Positions 44,388-52,167 of a stretch of 64,000 bases of DNA are shown one piece after another. The notes below the pieces were generated by a model that worked only from the letters and a program-made list of their open reading frames with translations, had not been told where the DNA came from and ran no database searches. The stretch covers positions 42,718-106,717 of the forward strand of contig NZ_JBIGIC010000016.1 of the NCBI RefSeq assembly GCF_043555985.1. Reading direction: 5' to 3'. The translations under genes were made by a program, and so were the position numbers. How positions within the stretch are numbered: position 1 is the first letter of the stretch; each line of letters begins with the position of its first letter. Origin of the DNA: Pelomonas candidula. Its GTDB lineage: Bacteria; Pseudomonadota; Gammaproteobacteria; Burkholderiales; Burkholderiaceae_C.

Positions 44388-45753
44388 GGGTGGCCTCCTT
44401 GTCGAGATGGCGGGCGGTGGCGAGGCCCAGGGCGCGGTCGATGCTGACGGCGGCGCGCTTGCCGTGCTCCACGGCCTCCACGGTCAGGTCGCGGCCGCCG
44501 TGGCGGCAGTCGCCGCCGGCCCAGACGCGGGCCAGGCTGGTCTGGCCGTCTTCATCGGTCTTGATGCGGCCGCCTTCCAGCGCGATTGCGGTGCCGATGG
44601 GCTCGGCCACGAAGCTCTGGCCGATGGCGCGCAACACGAGGTCGGCCTCGATGAAGAACTGCTCGCCGGTGTCGACGAGCTTGCCGCCGTCGAGCCTGGT
44701 GGCGGCGAAGCGCATGCCGCGCAGCACGCCGCCTTGTGCTTCCACGCCCAGAGGTCGCGCCCAGCAGCGGATGGTCACGCCGTTGGTCTGCGCCCAGTGC
44801 TGCTCGTGCGTGGAGGCCGACAGGCCGTCCGGCCCGCGGCGGTAGACCATGGTCACCTGTTCGGCACCCAGCAGCCTGCTCTGCACGGCGGCGTCCACCG
44901 CCGTCATGCCGCCGCCGATGACGACGACTTTGCGGCCCACCGGTACGATTTCCGGCGCGTTCTGGCGCAGCTCGGCGATGAAGTCGACGGCATTGCGCAA
45001 CCCCGGCAGCTCGGGCTCGGCAATGCCCAGCGCGTTGACGCCTGCCAGTCCCAGGCCCAGGAACACGGCGTCGTACTCGGCCAGCAGGCCGTCGAGCGTG
45101 ATGTCGCGGCCCAGCCGGCAGTTCAGCTTCGGCGTGATGCCGCCAATGGACAGCAGCCAGTCGATCTCCTTCTGCGCAAAGCCGCCGGCCACCTTGTAGG
45201 TGGCGAGGCCGTATTCGTTGAGGCCGCCCAGCTTTGGTGCGGCGTCGAACAGCGCAACGTCGTGTCCGCGCCACGCCAGGCCGTGCGCGGCGGCCAGGCC
45301 GGCCGGGCCGGCACCGACGACGGCCACGCGTTTGCCGGTCGGTTGGGCTCTTTCAAAAAGCTGTCGGGCTCCGGGGTTCGCGAAGTGACCCTCCACGGCG
45401 AAGCGCTGCAGCAGGCCGATCTCGACCGGCTTGCTCTCGTTGGTGTTGCGCACGCAGGCCTGTTCGCATAACACCTCCGTCGGGCAGACGCGGGCGCACA
45501 TGCCGCCCAAAGGGTTGGCCGTCAGGATGGCTTCGGCGGCGCCGCGCACGTTGTCCTGCGCCACCCGCTGGATGAACGTCGGGATGTCGATTCCCGTGGG
45601 GCAGGCCGTCTGGCACGGGGCGTCGTAGCAGTAGTAGCAGCGCTCGGCCTCGATCAGCGCTTGCGTGCGGTTCAGCGGCGGATGCGCGTCGGCGAAGTTG
45701 CGCGCGTAGTCGTCGGGCGTGAGGCGGCCGGACTTCAGGTCGGCTAGGTCCAC
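44380..45753 (-). CDS. preT: Dihydropyrimidine dehydrogenase, electron-transfer subunit PreT
   Basis: A 457-aa FAD- and NAD(P)H-binding subunit related to the glutamate synthase small chain. N-terminal Fe-S motifs are CYYCYDAPCQTACPTGIDIP and CARVCPTEVLCEQACV; the FAD site is VAVVGAGPAGLAAAHGLAWRGH and the NAD site KVVVIGGGMTAVDAA. It passes electrons from NADH to PreA. It is the first gene of the minus-strand pyrimidine operon and faces the TetR regulator across 107 bp. Confidence 0.96.
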   Translation of the reverse strand: MDLADLKSGRLTPDDYARNFADAHPPLNRTQALIEAERCYYCYDAPCQTACPTGIDIPTFIQRVAQDNVRGAAEAILTANPLGGMCARVCPTEVLCEQACVRNTNESKPVEIGLLQRFAVEGHFANPGARQLFERAQPTGKRVAVVGAGPAGLAAAHGLAWRGHDVALFDAAPKLGGLNEYGLATYKVAGGFAQKEIDWLLSIGGITPKLNCRLGRDITLDGLLAEYDAVFLGLGLAGVNALGIAEPELPGLRNAVDFIAELRQNAPEIVPVGRKVVVIGGGMTAVDAAVQSRLLGAEQVTMVYRRGPDGLSASTHEQHWAQTNGVTIRCWARPLGVEAQGGVLRGMRFAATRLDGGKLVDTGEQFFIEADLVLRAIGQSFVAEPIGTAIALEGGRIKTDEDGQTSLARVWAGGDCRHGGRDLTVEAVEHGKRAAVSIDRALGLATARHLDKEATHG

Positions 45754-45784
45754 AGGGGTCTCCCAGGGGAAAAACGGGCAAACA

Positions 45785-45798
45785 TTACTACTCAGTAA
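45785..45798. promoter_or_regulatory. Candidate TetR operator in the preT/tetR divergent region
   Basis: TTACT-ACTC-AGTAA is a 5-bp inverted repeat, 32 bp before the preT start and 63 bp before the regulator's start. A TTGACC hexamer (45802-45807) lies beside it on the plus strand. The position suits repression of both directions by the TetR protein. This is inference from position and symmetry. Confidence 0.45.
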
Positions 45799-45860
45799 AA
45801 CTTGACCGAAGCGTAAAAACCCGCAGCAAGCACTTGGTGCGTAACGGCAGAATCCGGTGC

Positions 45861-46493
45861 ATGACCGTGACCGCTCCTGCCGTGCGCACGCCGCGCGCCG
45901 CCACCCTGCGCAAGCAGGAGGCCATCCTCACCGAAGCCGAACGTCAATTCGCCCGATTCGGTTTCGAAGGCGTCAGCCTCGACAGCATCGCCGCTGCGCT
46001 GGACCTGTCACGCCAGAACCTGCTCTACCACTGGCCCAGCAAGGAAGACCTCTACCGCGCCGTGCTGGACAGCGTCATGGGCGAGTGGATGGCCAGCATG
46101 ACGGCCATCACCGAGGCCGACGAGCCCGAGACGGCCATCCAGAACTACGTCGCGGTCAAGCTGCGCTTCAGTCGTGAGCGCCCCAGTGGCAACGCTGTCT
46201 TCACGCGCGAGATCATGGCCGGCGCGCCGCGTTACCAGGACGTGCTGAAGGCGCAGGTCATGCCGCTGCTGCACGCCGACGTGGCCCGCTTCGAGCGCTG
46301 GGCCAACGAGGGCCGCATCCGCCAGCTCGACTTCACGCACCTGATGTTCCTGATCTGGTCGTCCACGCAGGCCTACGCCGACCTGGGCCCGCAGTTCTCG
46401 CTCTACATGGGCAAGCCGGCGCTGGACGAGGCCGACTTCGAGCGCGCCCGCGTGCTCATCACCCACCTGATCTGGCACAGCTTGAAAGTTTGA
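45861..46493 (+). CDS. TetR-family regulator of pyrimidine degradation (RutR-like)
   Basis: A 210-aa repressor. The N-terminal HTH is KQEAILTEAERQFARFGFEG followed by LDSIAAALDLSRQNLLYHW. The C-terminal domain (about 70-205), with FTREIMAGAPRYQD and LMFLIWSSTQAYADLGPQ, resembles RutR, which senses uracil or thymine. It is divergent from preT, so it most likely represses the pyrimidine operon until a pyrimidine binds. The TGA stop coincides with the first bases of a short copy of the intergenic repeat end sequence. Confidence 0.9.
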   Translation: MTVTAPAVRTPRAATLRKQEAILTEAERQFARFGFEGVSLDSIAAALDLSRQNLLYHWPSKEDLYRAVLDSVMGEWMASMTAITEADEPETAIQNYVAVKLRFSRERPSGNAVFTREIMAGAPRYQDVLKAQVMPLLHADVARFERWANEGRIRQLDFTHLMFLIWSSTQAYADLGPQFSLYMGKPALDEADFERARVLITHLIWHSLKV

Positions 46494-46547
46494 GCCCCTC
46501 GCCCAGTCGCGCGCCGGTCCACCGAGGCCGGCGCTCAGCCTGGCTGA
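46491..46547 (+). repeat. Short copy of the repeat end plus hairpins after the TetR gene
   Basis: The first 18 bases, TGAGCCCCTCGCCCAGTC, match the gene-proximal end of the 41443..41572 repeat (minus strand), again starting on the stop codon. They are followed by different hairpins: GCGCCGG/CCGGCGC (46511-46534) and TCAGCC-T-GGCTGA (46535-46547). Confidence 0.55.
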
Positions 46548-46583
46548 AATCATTTGCCGCCGAGGCGTGGCAGAGTCGCGTCC

Positions 46584-46877
46584 ATGATTCTCGAAATTGC
46601 CGACATCCGCATCCAGCCCGGCCAGCAGGCCGCCTTCGAAGCCGCGCTGCGCGAGGGCATTGCCAACGCGCTGTCGAAGTCCAAGGGCTTCATCCGCATC
46701 AACGTGCAGCACGGCGTCGAGTCGCCCGAGCGCTACGTGCTGCTCATCGAGTGGCAGACGCTGGAGGACCACACCGAAGGCTTCCGCAACGGCCCGCTGT
46801 TCGCGGTCTGGCGCGGCCACATCGGCAGCTTCTTCGCGGGCCCGCCGGCGGTGGAGCACTTCCAGGCCGTCGGCTGA
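46584..46877 (+). CDS. Antibiotic-biosynthesis-monooxygenase (ABM) domain protein
   Basis: A 97-aa dimeric alpha-beta barrel protein. The family pattern is ILEIADIRIQPGQQAAFEAAL, GFIRINVQHGVESPERYVLLIEWQTLEDH and AVWRGHIGSFFAGPPAVEHF, with a conserved His near the end. Such proteins act as small oxygenases or quinone-handling or haem-handling enzymes; the substrate is unknown. It stands 90 bp after the TetR gene and converges on the Cache-sensor gene. Confidence 0.88.
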   Translation: MILEIADIRIQPGQQAAFEAALREGIANALSKSKGFIRINVQHGVESPERYVLLIEWQTLEDHTEGFRNGPLFAVWRGHIGSFFAGPPAVEHFQAVG

Positions 46878-46897
46878 AGCCCTGGCCCGGCCTCGGC

Positions 46898-47857
46898 TCA
46901 GTCGGGTCGCGCGCGGCGGTAGATGACGACCGAACCCCACGCCAGCAGCGCCTGCACCAGCAGCAGCCCCGCGGCCACGAGGCCGGTCTCGCGGTGCCAG
47001 GCGGTGCGGGAGTCTTCCGTGGCCAGGCCCACCAGCAGCAGCATCGGGTAACCGGGTACGGCCTCATAGGCGGTGACGCGCTCGACACCGTCCAGCGCCG
47101 TGCGCGAGACGAAGCTGCCCCGCGCTGCATCCTGGGCCAGCGAGGCCAGCAACGGCCTGGACACCTTGCTCGTGCCGATGCCGGCCTCGGGATCGGGATC
47201 GCGCGGCGCATACCGCGTGATCAGTTGCAGCGAGCGTGAGCGCAGCGTCGCCGCGCCCTGGGGGCCGACGTCGGCATGCTTGAGTTCCTCCCGCAGGCGC
47301 TCCGTCTTGATGCTGGCGTAGACGATGCCGGCGAACTTCCCGTCAGCACCGGTGCGGGCGCGTGCCAGCACCAGGCCCCAGCCGCCGACGATGCGCCCCC
47401 GCTGCGGCTCGGAGACCACCATCTGCGCGGGCGCTGCCCTGGCTGCCTGGAAATAGTCGCGGTCGGCCATCGAGATGGCGGGCCGGTCGCCGGGGTTGAG
47501 CACCAGGCCGCTCGCATCGGTCACGCGCAGCGCCTCGACCGCGGGCAGGCGGGCCCGCTCGTTCTCGGCCGCACGCGCCACCTCGTTGGGCGGCGGCGTG
47601 CCCTTGGCCTGAAGATCGTCCAGCCGCTTCAGCAGCGCCTGCAGGCCGTCGTCGACCTGCCTGAAGCCCGCCCCCATGTTCTGGCCCAGCGCGTGCGCCA
47701 GGTTCAGCGCCGTCTGGCGGGCGCTCGCTTCGCGGGTCCGGTGGCTGCGGTCGAACACCAGCGCCCCGATCAGCACGAACGCCGCCAGGACGGCAAGGTT
47801 GCCGAGAATCAGGCGACGCCTGAGGCGCGGCAGCCGGGTTGAAGAGCGCGAGAGCAT
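46898..47857 (-). CDS. Membrane-bound double-Cache sensor lacking an output domain
   Basis: A 319-aa protein with an N-terminal helix (LILGNLAVLAAFVLIGALVF), a periplasmic domain of about 240 residues of the dCache/PDC type (GFRQVDDGLQALLKRL; ALRVTDASGLVLNPGDRPAISMADRDYFQAA; GVERVTAYEAVPGYPMLLLVGL) and a second helix (LVAAGLLLVQALLAWGSVVIY), then only RRARPD. Proteins with this sensor normally continue into GGDEF, histidine-kinase or chemoreceptor domains. No output domain is found downstream in any frame, and the next gene converges, so it is complete as a solo sensor or a truncated relic. Confidence 0.85.
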   Translation of the reverse strand: MLSRSSTRLPRLRRRLILGNLAVLAAFVLIGALVFDRSHRTREASARQTALNLAHALGQNMGAGFRQVDDGLQALLKRLDDLQAKGTPPPNEVARAAENERARLPAVEALRVTDASGLVLNPGDRPAISMADRDYFQAARAAPAQMVVSEPQRGRIVGGWGLVLARARTGADGKFAGIVYASIKTERLREELKHADVGPQGAATLRSRSLQLITRYAPRDPDPEAGIGTSKVSRPLLASLAQDAARGSFVSRTALDGVERVTAYEAVPGYPMLLLVGLATEDSRTAWHRETGLVAAGLLLVQALLAWGSVVIYRRARPD

Positions 47858-47905
47858 GCGAGCCTCAGAGATGACCCGAGGCGATGCTAGCCCAGGCCTG
47901 GCCGC

Positions 47906-48508
47906 TCAGTGCCAGCCCTTGTCGCGCGCGGCCTTCTCCTGCTCGGCGTTCAAGGCCTCGCCGTCCATGGTGGCGTCGATGGCGGCCAGCACCGAGGGCG
48001 GCAGGCTGCTGGCGGCCTGGCGCATGTCGCCCTTGAGCTCGTTGGCCGCGGCCAGCTGCTGCAGTGCCCACGCGCCGTCGGGCTCGCGGCAGGCCAGGCC
48101 GGCCGTGGTCGCTGTCGAGAAGCTGCGGCAGAACCGGCCATCCACGGCCCGGAAGCTGATCTGCACGGCGACCTTTCCGGCCGGCGCGCTGGCAAGCTGC
48201 TGATCCAGCGCCTTGGCGACGGCACCGCTGGCCAACAGCCGGCCCGAGTCGTCGGTGCCGGGCGCCGCCAGGCGTGTGCCGATCAGCGTGCCCAGCACCA
48301 GCGTGGCCGCCATGCCGCCCCAGGCGGCCCAGTTCGACATCGCCCTGCGCTGCGCGCGCACGGCGCCCAGGTCCACCACCTGCGGTGTGGGCGCCGGTTC
48401 GGCCAGCAGCGCCTTGAGGCGGTCCGGCACCGGCTCGTTCAGCACCCCGTCGAACGCGGCGGACAGTCGTTGCCGCTCGGTCTTCAATTGTTCGTCGTTC
48501 AAATTCAT
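47906..48508 (-). CDS. Putative anti-sigma factor
   Basis: A 200-aa single-pass membrane protein: a short cytoplasmic part (MNLNDEQLKTERQRLSAAFD, about 1-55), one helix (WAAWGGMAATLVLGTLIG) and a periplasmic domain with two Cys (FCRSFSTATTAGLACRE). Its start overlaps the ECF sigma gene stop by four bases, the usual arrangement for a sigma/anti-sigma pair. The sequence has no zinc-binding H-x-x-x-C-x-x-C motif, so the binding mode differs from ZAS-type anti-sigmas. Role inferred mainly from context. Confidence 0.8.
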   Translation of the reverse strand: MNLNDEQLKTERQRLSAAFDGVLNEPVPDRLKALLAEPAPTPQVVDLGAVRAQRRAMSNWAAWGGMAATLVLGTLIGTRLAAPGTDDSGRLLASGAVAKALDQQLASAPAGKVAVQISFRAVDGRFCRSFSTATTAGLACREPDGAWALQQLAAANELKGDMRQAASSLPPSVLAAIDATMDGEALNAEQEKAARDKGWH

Positions 48509-49002
48509 GGCCACTCCCCCAGCAACTCCTGCAGCGCCTCGCGTGCACGCGCCACGCGGCTGGTGACGGTGCCGACCGGCACGCCCAGCGTCTCGGCGGC
48601 TTCCTGGTAGCTCAGGCCTTCCACGAGCACCAGGCCCACCACGACGCGATGCTCCTCGCTCAGCTTGGCCACGGCCTTGCGCACGAGGATGGCGTCGAGC
48701 TGCGAACCCGTCGCCGTGCCGTCGCCCACGTTCTCGCCTTCCTCCTCGGGCAGGAAGGTCTGGCCGCGCCGCTCGCGCGCCCTCAACTCGTCGATCCACG
48801 CGTTCTGCATGATGCGAAACATCCAGCTGTCCAGGCGCGTTCCAGGCGCCCACTGGTCGGTGCGCGTCAACGCCTTCTCGATGGCGACCTGCACGAGATC
48901 GTCGGCGTCTTCGGGGGAGCGCGCCAGCGTGCGGCCGAAACGGCGCAGCCGTGGCAGCAGGGCGGCGATCTCCTGGCGAAGCTCAGAAAGCGAATCGGGC
49001 AT
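48505..49002 (-). CDS. ECF RNA polymerase sigma factor
   Basis: A 165-aa extracytoplasmic-function sigma factor. Region 2 runs from about residue 15 to 80 (LARSPEDADDLVQVAIEKAL and SWMFRIMQNAWIDELRARERR) and region 4 from about 112 to 160 (LSEEHRVVVGLVLVEGLSYQEAAETLGVPVGTVTSRVARAREAL). It is coupled to the anti-sigma gene and divergent from the subtilisin-like protease gene. A promoter-like motif GGAAG-N17-CGTTGT lies just upstream on the minus strand, consistent with autoregulation. Confidence 0.94.
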   Translation of the reverse strand: MPDSLSELRQEIAALLPRLRRFGRTLARSPEDADDLVQVAIEKALTRTDQWAPGTRLDSWMFRIMQNAWIDELRARERRGQTFLPEEEGENVGDGTATGSQLDAILVRKAVAKLSEEHRVVVGLVLVEGLSYQEAAETLGVPVGTVTSRVARAREALQELLGEWP

Positions 49003-49013
49003 CTACACGAGGG

Positions 49014-49041
49014 ACAACGGACGAGGCATGGATTTTCTTCC
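49014..49041 (-). promoter_or_regulatory. Candidate ECF-sigma promoter of the sigma gene
   Basis: On the minus strand GGAAG (49041-49037), 17 bases, then CGTTGT (49019-49014). The -10 ends 12 bases before the ATG, implying a very short leader. The same layout occurs at 50396 and, with changes, at 49030. Confidence 0.5.
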
Positions 49042-49057
49042 GGGCCTCGCTCGTTAT
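49030..49057 (+). promoter_or_regulatory. Candidate ECF-sigma promoter of the S8 protease gene
   Basis: GGATT (49030-49034), 17 bases, then CGTTAT (49052-49057), 25 bases before the protease ATG. It overlaps the divergent sigma-gene promoter. It is weaker than the other two copies, with three changes. Confidence 0.35.
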
Positions 49058-49082
49058 CCTCATCAAACCGTCCGCGAACGCC

Positions 49083-50372
49083 ATGAAGCCTGTCCTCGCC
49101 CTGTCCATCGCCGCCGCCATCAGCCTGCCGGCCCAGGCCCAGCTGCGCCTGCCACCGCTGCAACTGCCGGGCGTGTCGCGTCTGGGCGGCGTGGTGGACC
49201 GCGTCGTGCAGCCGTTGCCGGAGCTGCTGTCGTCCACCGTCAAGCTCGTGGACCAGCGCGTGACGGCCACGCGCGACCTGCTGCGCCGCCACCCGGACCT
49301 CATCGAGGCCGACCCCGCCGGCGAGCCCATCCGCCGTGCGGAGCTGGTGCTGGTGTCGCCCAGCGACGCGGCGCTGGCCGCGGCGGCGGCGCTGGGCCTC
49401 GTGAAGCTGCGCGACGAGAGCTGGCCCGAGCTGGAGCTGCGCGAGGTCGTGCTGCGTGTGCCGGCAGGCCTGGACACGGCGGGCACGCTGGCGCAGCTGC
49501 GCGCGGCGCAGCCGGATCTGCAGGCCGACTTCAACCATCTCTACTCGCGCAGCGGCGACGTTGCGCCTGGGGCACCCGGTGTGGCGGTCAAGCAGACCGG
49601 CCCCATCCGCGTGGGCCTCATCGACGGCGGCGTGGACCGCAAGCATGCGGCGCTGCGCCACGCGGGCGGCGGCAGCTTCGGCTGCGGTGGCACGGTGGTG
49701 CCCAGCGAGCATGGCACGGCAGTCGCGTCGCTGCTGGTGGGGCGCGACCGCGGCTTTGAAGGCGCGGCGGTCAAGGCCGAGCTGTTTGCCGCCGACGTGT
49801 ACTGCGACAAGCCCGATGGCGGCTCGGCCGAGGAGGTCGTGCGTGCGCTGGCCTGGATGGCGCGCGAGCGCGTGGCCGTCGTCAACGTCAGCCTCGTCGG
49901 GCCGCAGAACCGCCTGCTGGAGCAGGGGGTGGCGGCGCTCGTGAAGCGCGGCCACCTGGTCGTCGCCGCGGTCGGCAACGACGGCCCGGCCGCGCCGCCG
50001 CTGTTCCCGGCGTCGTATGCCGGCGTCGTCGGCGTGACGGGCGTGAACCTCAATCGCCGCGTGCTGCCCGAGGCGGCGCAGGGACCGCAGGTGATGTGGG
50101 CGGCGCCTGGCGCGGACATGGCCGTGGCGCGCAGCGGCGGCGGCTACGGCGTCGCGCGCGGCACCTCGTTCGCGGCGCCGCTGGTGGCGGGCCTGCTGGC
50201 TGCCGAGCTGCGCGAGCCCGATGTCGCCGCAGCGGCGGCCGCCGTCGAGAAGCTTGCAGCGGGGGCCGTGGACCTCGGCGCACCGGGCCGCGATCCGGTC
50301 TACGGCCGCGGGCTGATTGCCGAGGATTTGCGTGTCGTGCCCGAGCAGTTGCAGGCGCGGCAGTCGCGCTGA
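49083..50372 (+). CDS. Subtilisin-like serine protease (S8 family), secreted
   Basis: A 429-aa exported protease with a signal peptide ending SLPAQA. A prodomain-like region covers about 20-165. The catalytic triad is readable: Asp181 in VGLIDGGVD, His210 in PSEHGTAVAS and Ser362 in ARGTSFAAPLVAG, with the oxyanion Asn299 in VGND. The catalytic core is short (about 230 residues). It is divergent from the ECF sigma gene, so it probably belongs to that regulon and may act in envelope or extracellular proteolysis. Confidence 0.93.
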   Translation: MKPVLALSIAAAISLPAQAQLRLPPLQLPGVSRLGGVVDRVVQPLPELLSSTVKLVDQRVTATRDLLRRHPDLIEADPAGEPIRRAELVLVSPSDAALAAAAALGLVKLRDESWPELELREVVLRVPAGLDTAGTLAQLRAAQPDLQADFNHLYSRSGDVAPGAPGVAVKQTGPIRVGLIDGGVDRKHAALRHAGGGSFGCGGTVVPSEHGTAVASLLVGRDRGFEGAAVKAELFAADVYCDKPDGGSAEEVVRALAWMARERVAVVNVSLVGPQNRLLEQGVAALVKRGHLVVAAVGNDGPAAPPLFPASYAGVVGVTGVNLNRRVLPEAAQGPQVMWAAPGADMAVARSGGGYGVARGTSFAAPLVAGLLAAELREPDVAAAAAAVEKLAAGAVDLGAPGRDPVYGRGLIAEDLRVVPEQLQARQSR

Positions 50373-50395
50373 CACAACTCGTTTCACTCGCGCCG

Positions 50396-50423
50396 GGAAG
50401 GATCTTCGGGCGGCGGTCGTTGT
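50396..50423 (+). promoter_or_regulatory. Candidate ECF-sigma promoter before the repetitive secreted protein
   Basis: GGAAG (50396-50400), 17 bases, then CGTTGT (50418-50423), identical in both boxes and in spacing to the motif upstream of the ECF sigma gene. The gene starts 60 bp downstream. Confidence 0.55.
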
Positions 50424-50432
50424 ACTCAGTGA

Positions 50433-50455
50433 AAGGGCCGGAATGGCTGGCCCTT
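50433..50455 (+). terminator. Hairpin in the leader of the repetitive secreted protein gene
   Basis: AAGGGCC-GGAATGGCT-GGCCCTT, a 7-bp perfect stem located between the candidate promoter at 50396 and the gene at 50484. It may end protease transcripts or sit in the leader of the next gene. No T-run follows. Confidence 0.4.
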
Positions 50456-50483
50456 CCAGGACAACCACCCTCGGAGATCCATC

Positions 50484-51305
50484 ATGTTTGCAACCCGTCG
50501 CACCCACGTCATCCGCGCCACGCTGAGCATCGCCGCGCTGTCCGCCGGCCTGCTGGCCTCCAATGCCCACGCCGGCCTGCTCGGCGGCGGTGCCGGTGGC
50601 GGCCTCACCGGCGGCCTGACCGGCGCGCTGTCGCCACGCTCGCTCAACATCGGCGGCAACGCCGCGGGCAATGCCACCGCCTCGCCCGACGGCTCGCTGA
50701 TCAAGAACACGGTCGACCAGACCAAGACCCAGGTCGGCGATGTCAAACAGGGCGTGACCGACAAGGTGGGCGACATTAAGCAGACCGTCACCGACAAGGC
50801 CGCCGATGCCAAGACCGCCGTGAAGGGTGGCGCGGACAGCGCCAAGACGACGGTGCCCGATAAGGTCGGCGGCGTGAAGACGGCCGGCCTGGGCCTGAAA
50901 GACCAACTGTCGTCCACCGCCGCCAACACGTCGGGCGGCGCGAACGGGTCGCTGGGCGGTGCTGTCAGCGGCACGGCCAACGGCATCAGCGGCAACCTGG
51001 CGGGCGCGGCGAACGGCAGCGGCGCGGCAACCACCCCGACCGCCACGACCACACCGGCCGCGACCACCACGACGGCCGCCACGCCCAGCACGGCGAGCAC
51101 GCCCGCCACGACGACGGCCTCCACGTCGCCGGCCCTGTCCACCGCGGCCACCGGCAACGCCAGCAAGAACGCCGCCGCGGGCAGCACCAGCACGCAGGCC
51201 ACCGGCCGCAACGCCCAGGCTTCGGGCAGCGCCGCCACCAACGCATCGCGCGCCGACCGCTCGGTGTCGGTGAGTGCCTCGGCCGACGCGTCGGGCAAGC
51301 GCTGA
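50484..51305 (+). CDS. Secreted Gly/Ala/Thr-rich protein with LEA-like amphipathic repeats
   Basis: A 273-aa low-complexity exported protein. The signal peptide ends SNAHA. A Gly-rich segment (GLLGGGAGGGLTGGLTGAL) is followed by an imperfect 11-residue repeat of the TKTQVGDVKQGVTDKVGDIK type (about 78-135), as in group 3 LEA-like or apolipoprotein-like helices. The C-terminal half is Thr/Ala/Ser-rich (about 170-273). No enzyme domain is present. Such proteins can stabilise membranes or proteins under desiccation or envelope stress; this is inference. Its leader carries the ECF-type promoter motif. Confidence 0.8.
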   Translation: MFATRRTHVIRATLSIAALSAGLLASNAHAGLLGGGAGGGLTGGLTGALSPRSLNIGGNAAGNATASPDGSLIKNTVDQTKTQVGDVKQGVTDKVGDIKQTVTDKAADAKTAVKGGADSAKTTVPDKVGGVKTAGLGLKDQLSSTAANTSGGANGSLGGAVSGTANGISGNLAGAANGSGAATTPTATTTPAATTTTAATPSTASTPATTTASTSPALSTAATGNASKNAAAGSTSTQATGRNAQASGSAATNASRADRSVSVSASADASGKR

Positions 51306-51471
51306 TCGTCAGTCGGCATGAAGAAGAGGGCGGCCTGCGGGGCGCCCTTTGCCATTCAGGCAGATGCTTCAGCCCGATATGGGTGCAAACGCGGCCGCGA
51401 CGTTCTCGGTGCGCGCAACAATTGCCGCGCCCCCGGCTCGTGGCAAAGTGTTGGCACAACCTCACCTTGCC

Positions 51472-52138
51472 ATGCGCCCTCTGACCGAATTGACGAACAC
51501 CAACGATCCGGCGTGGCCGCTGGTCCAAGCGTGGATTGCCGAGGCGCCGCATGTGGAAGTGCTTGCTGCTGACGAGGACGAGGCGGACGCCGCCCTCTTG
51601 CAACTGCAGGCGACGCTCCGCTCGCCCATGGGCGCGGTGGTGCATCACACCGGGGGGGCTGCTTGTCGAGCATGGCTGGCTGCGCGTTCTGGGTTGCGGC
51701 AGCCGCCGCCTGCCCAGATCACTGCCGGCTTGGAATGACGGCAAGGCACCGCTCGACGCGACACGCCGCCCAACGTTCCTGCTGATTGCCGATGACGTGC
51801 TGGGTGGCCTGTTCGCCATCAACGGCGGCGCGCTGGGTAACGAGCTGGGCATGGTGTTCTACCTGGCTCCTGACACGTTGGATTGGGAGAACCTTGCGCT
51901 TGGCTACTCGGAGTTCCTGGCGTGGGCCTTGTCCCGGGGCCTGAGCGAGTTCTATCAGCACTTGCGGTGGCCGGGCTGGCAGGACGAGGTGGCCAAGATT
52001 GCGGGGGACCGTGCGCTGTCCGTGGATCCATTCCTCTGGGCCGAAGGGCCGTCAATCGAGGAGCGCTCGCGCAGGGCGGTGCCTGCCGAGGAGTTGTACC
52101 GCCTGACGATGGACATGCGGCAGCAACTCGCTCGCTGA
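51472..52138 (+). pseudogene. DUF2625 family gene with a +1 frameshift in a G7 run
   Basis: The reading frame from ATG 51472 (MRPLTELTNTNDPAWPLVQ) runs to a seven-G tract (51652-51658). Family-like sequence continues in another frame as LLVEHGWLRVLGCGSRRLP, then LLIADDVLGGLFAINGGALG and FYQHLRWPGWQDEV to the stop at 52138. With six G the two halves join into one protein of about 222 aa, the usual DUF2625 length. The cause is a real indel, a slippage-prone phase-variable tract or a sequencing error. The frame after the tract is otherwise intact, so the change is recent. Function of the family is unknown. Confidence 0.8.
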
Positions 52139-52167
52139 ATCCGCCGCCCTGGCCGCCCGCACACTGA

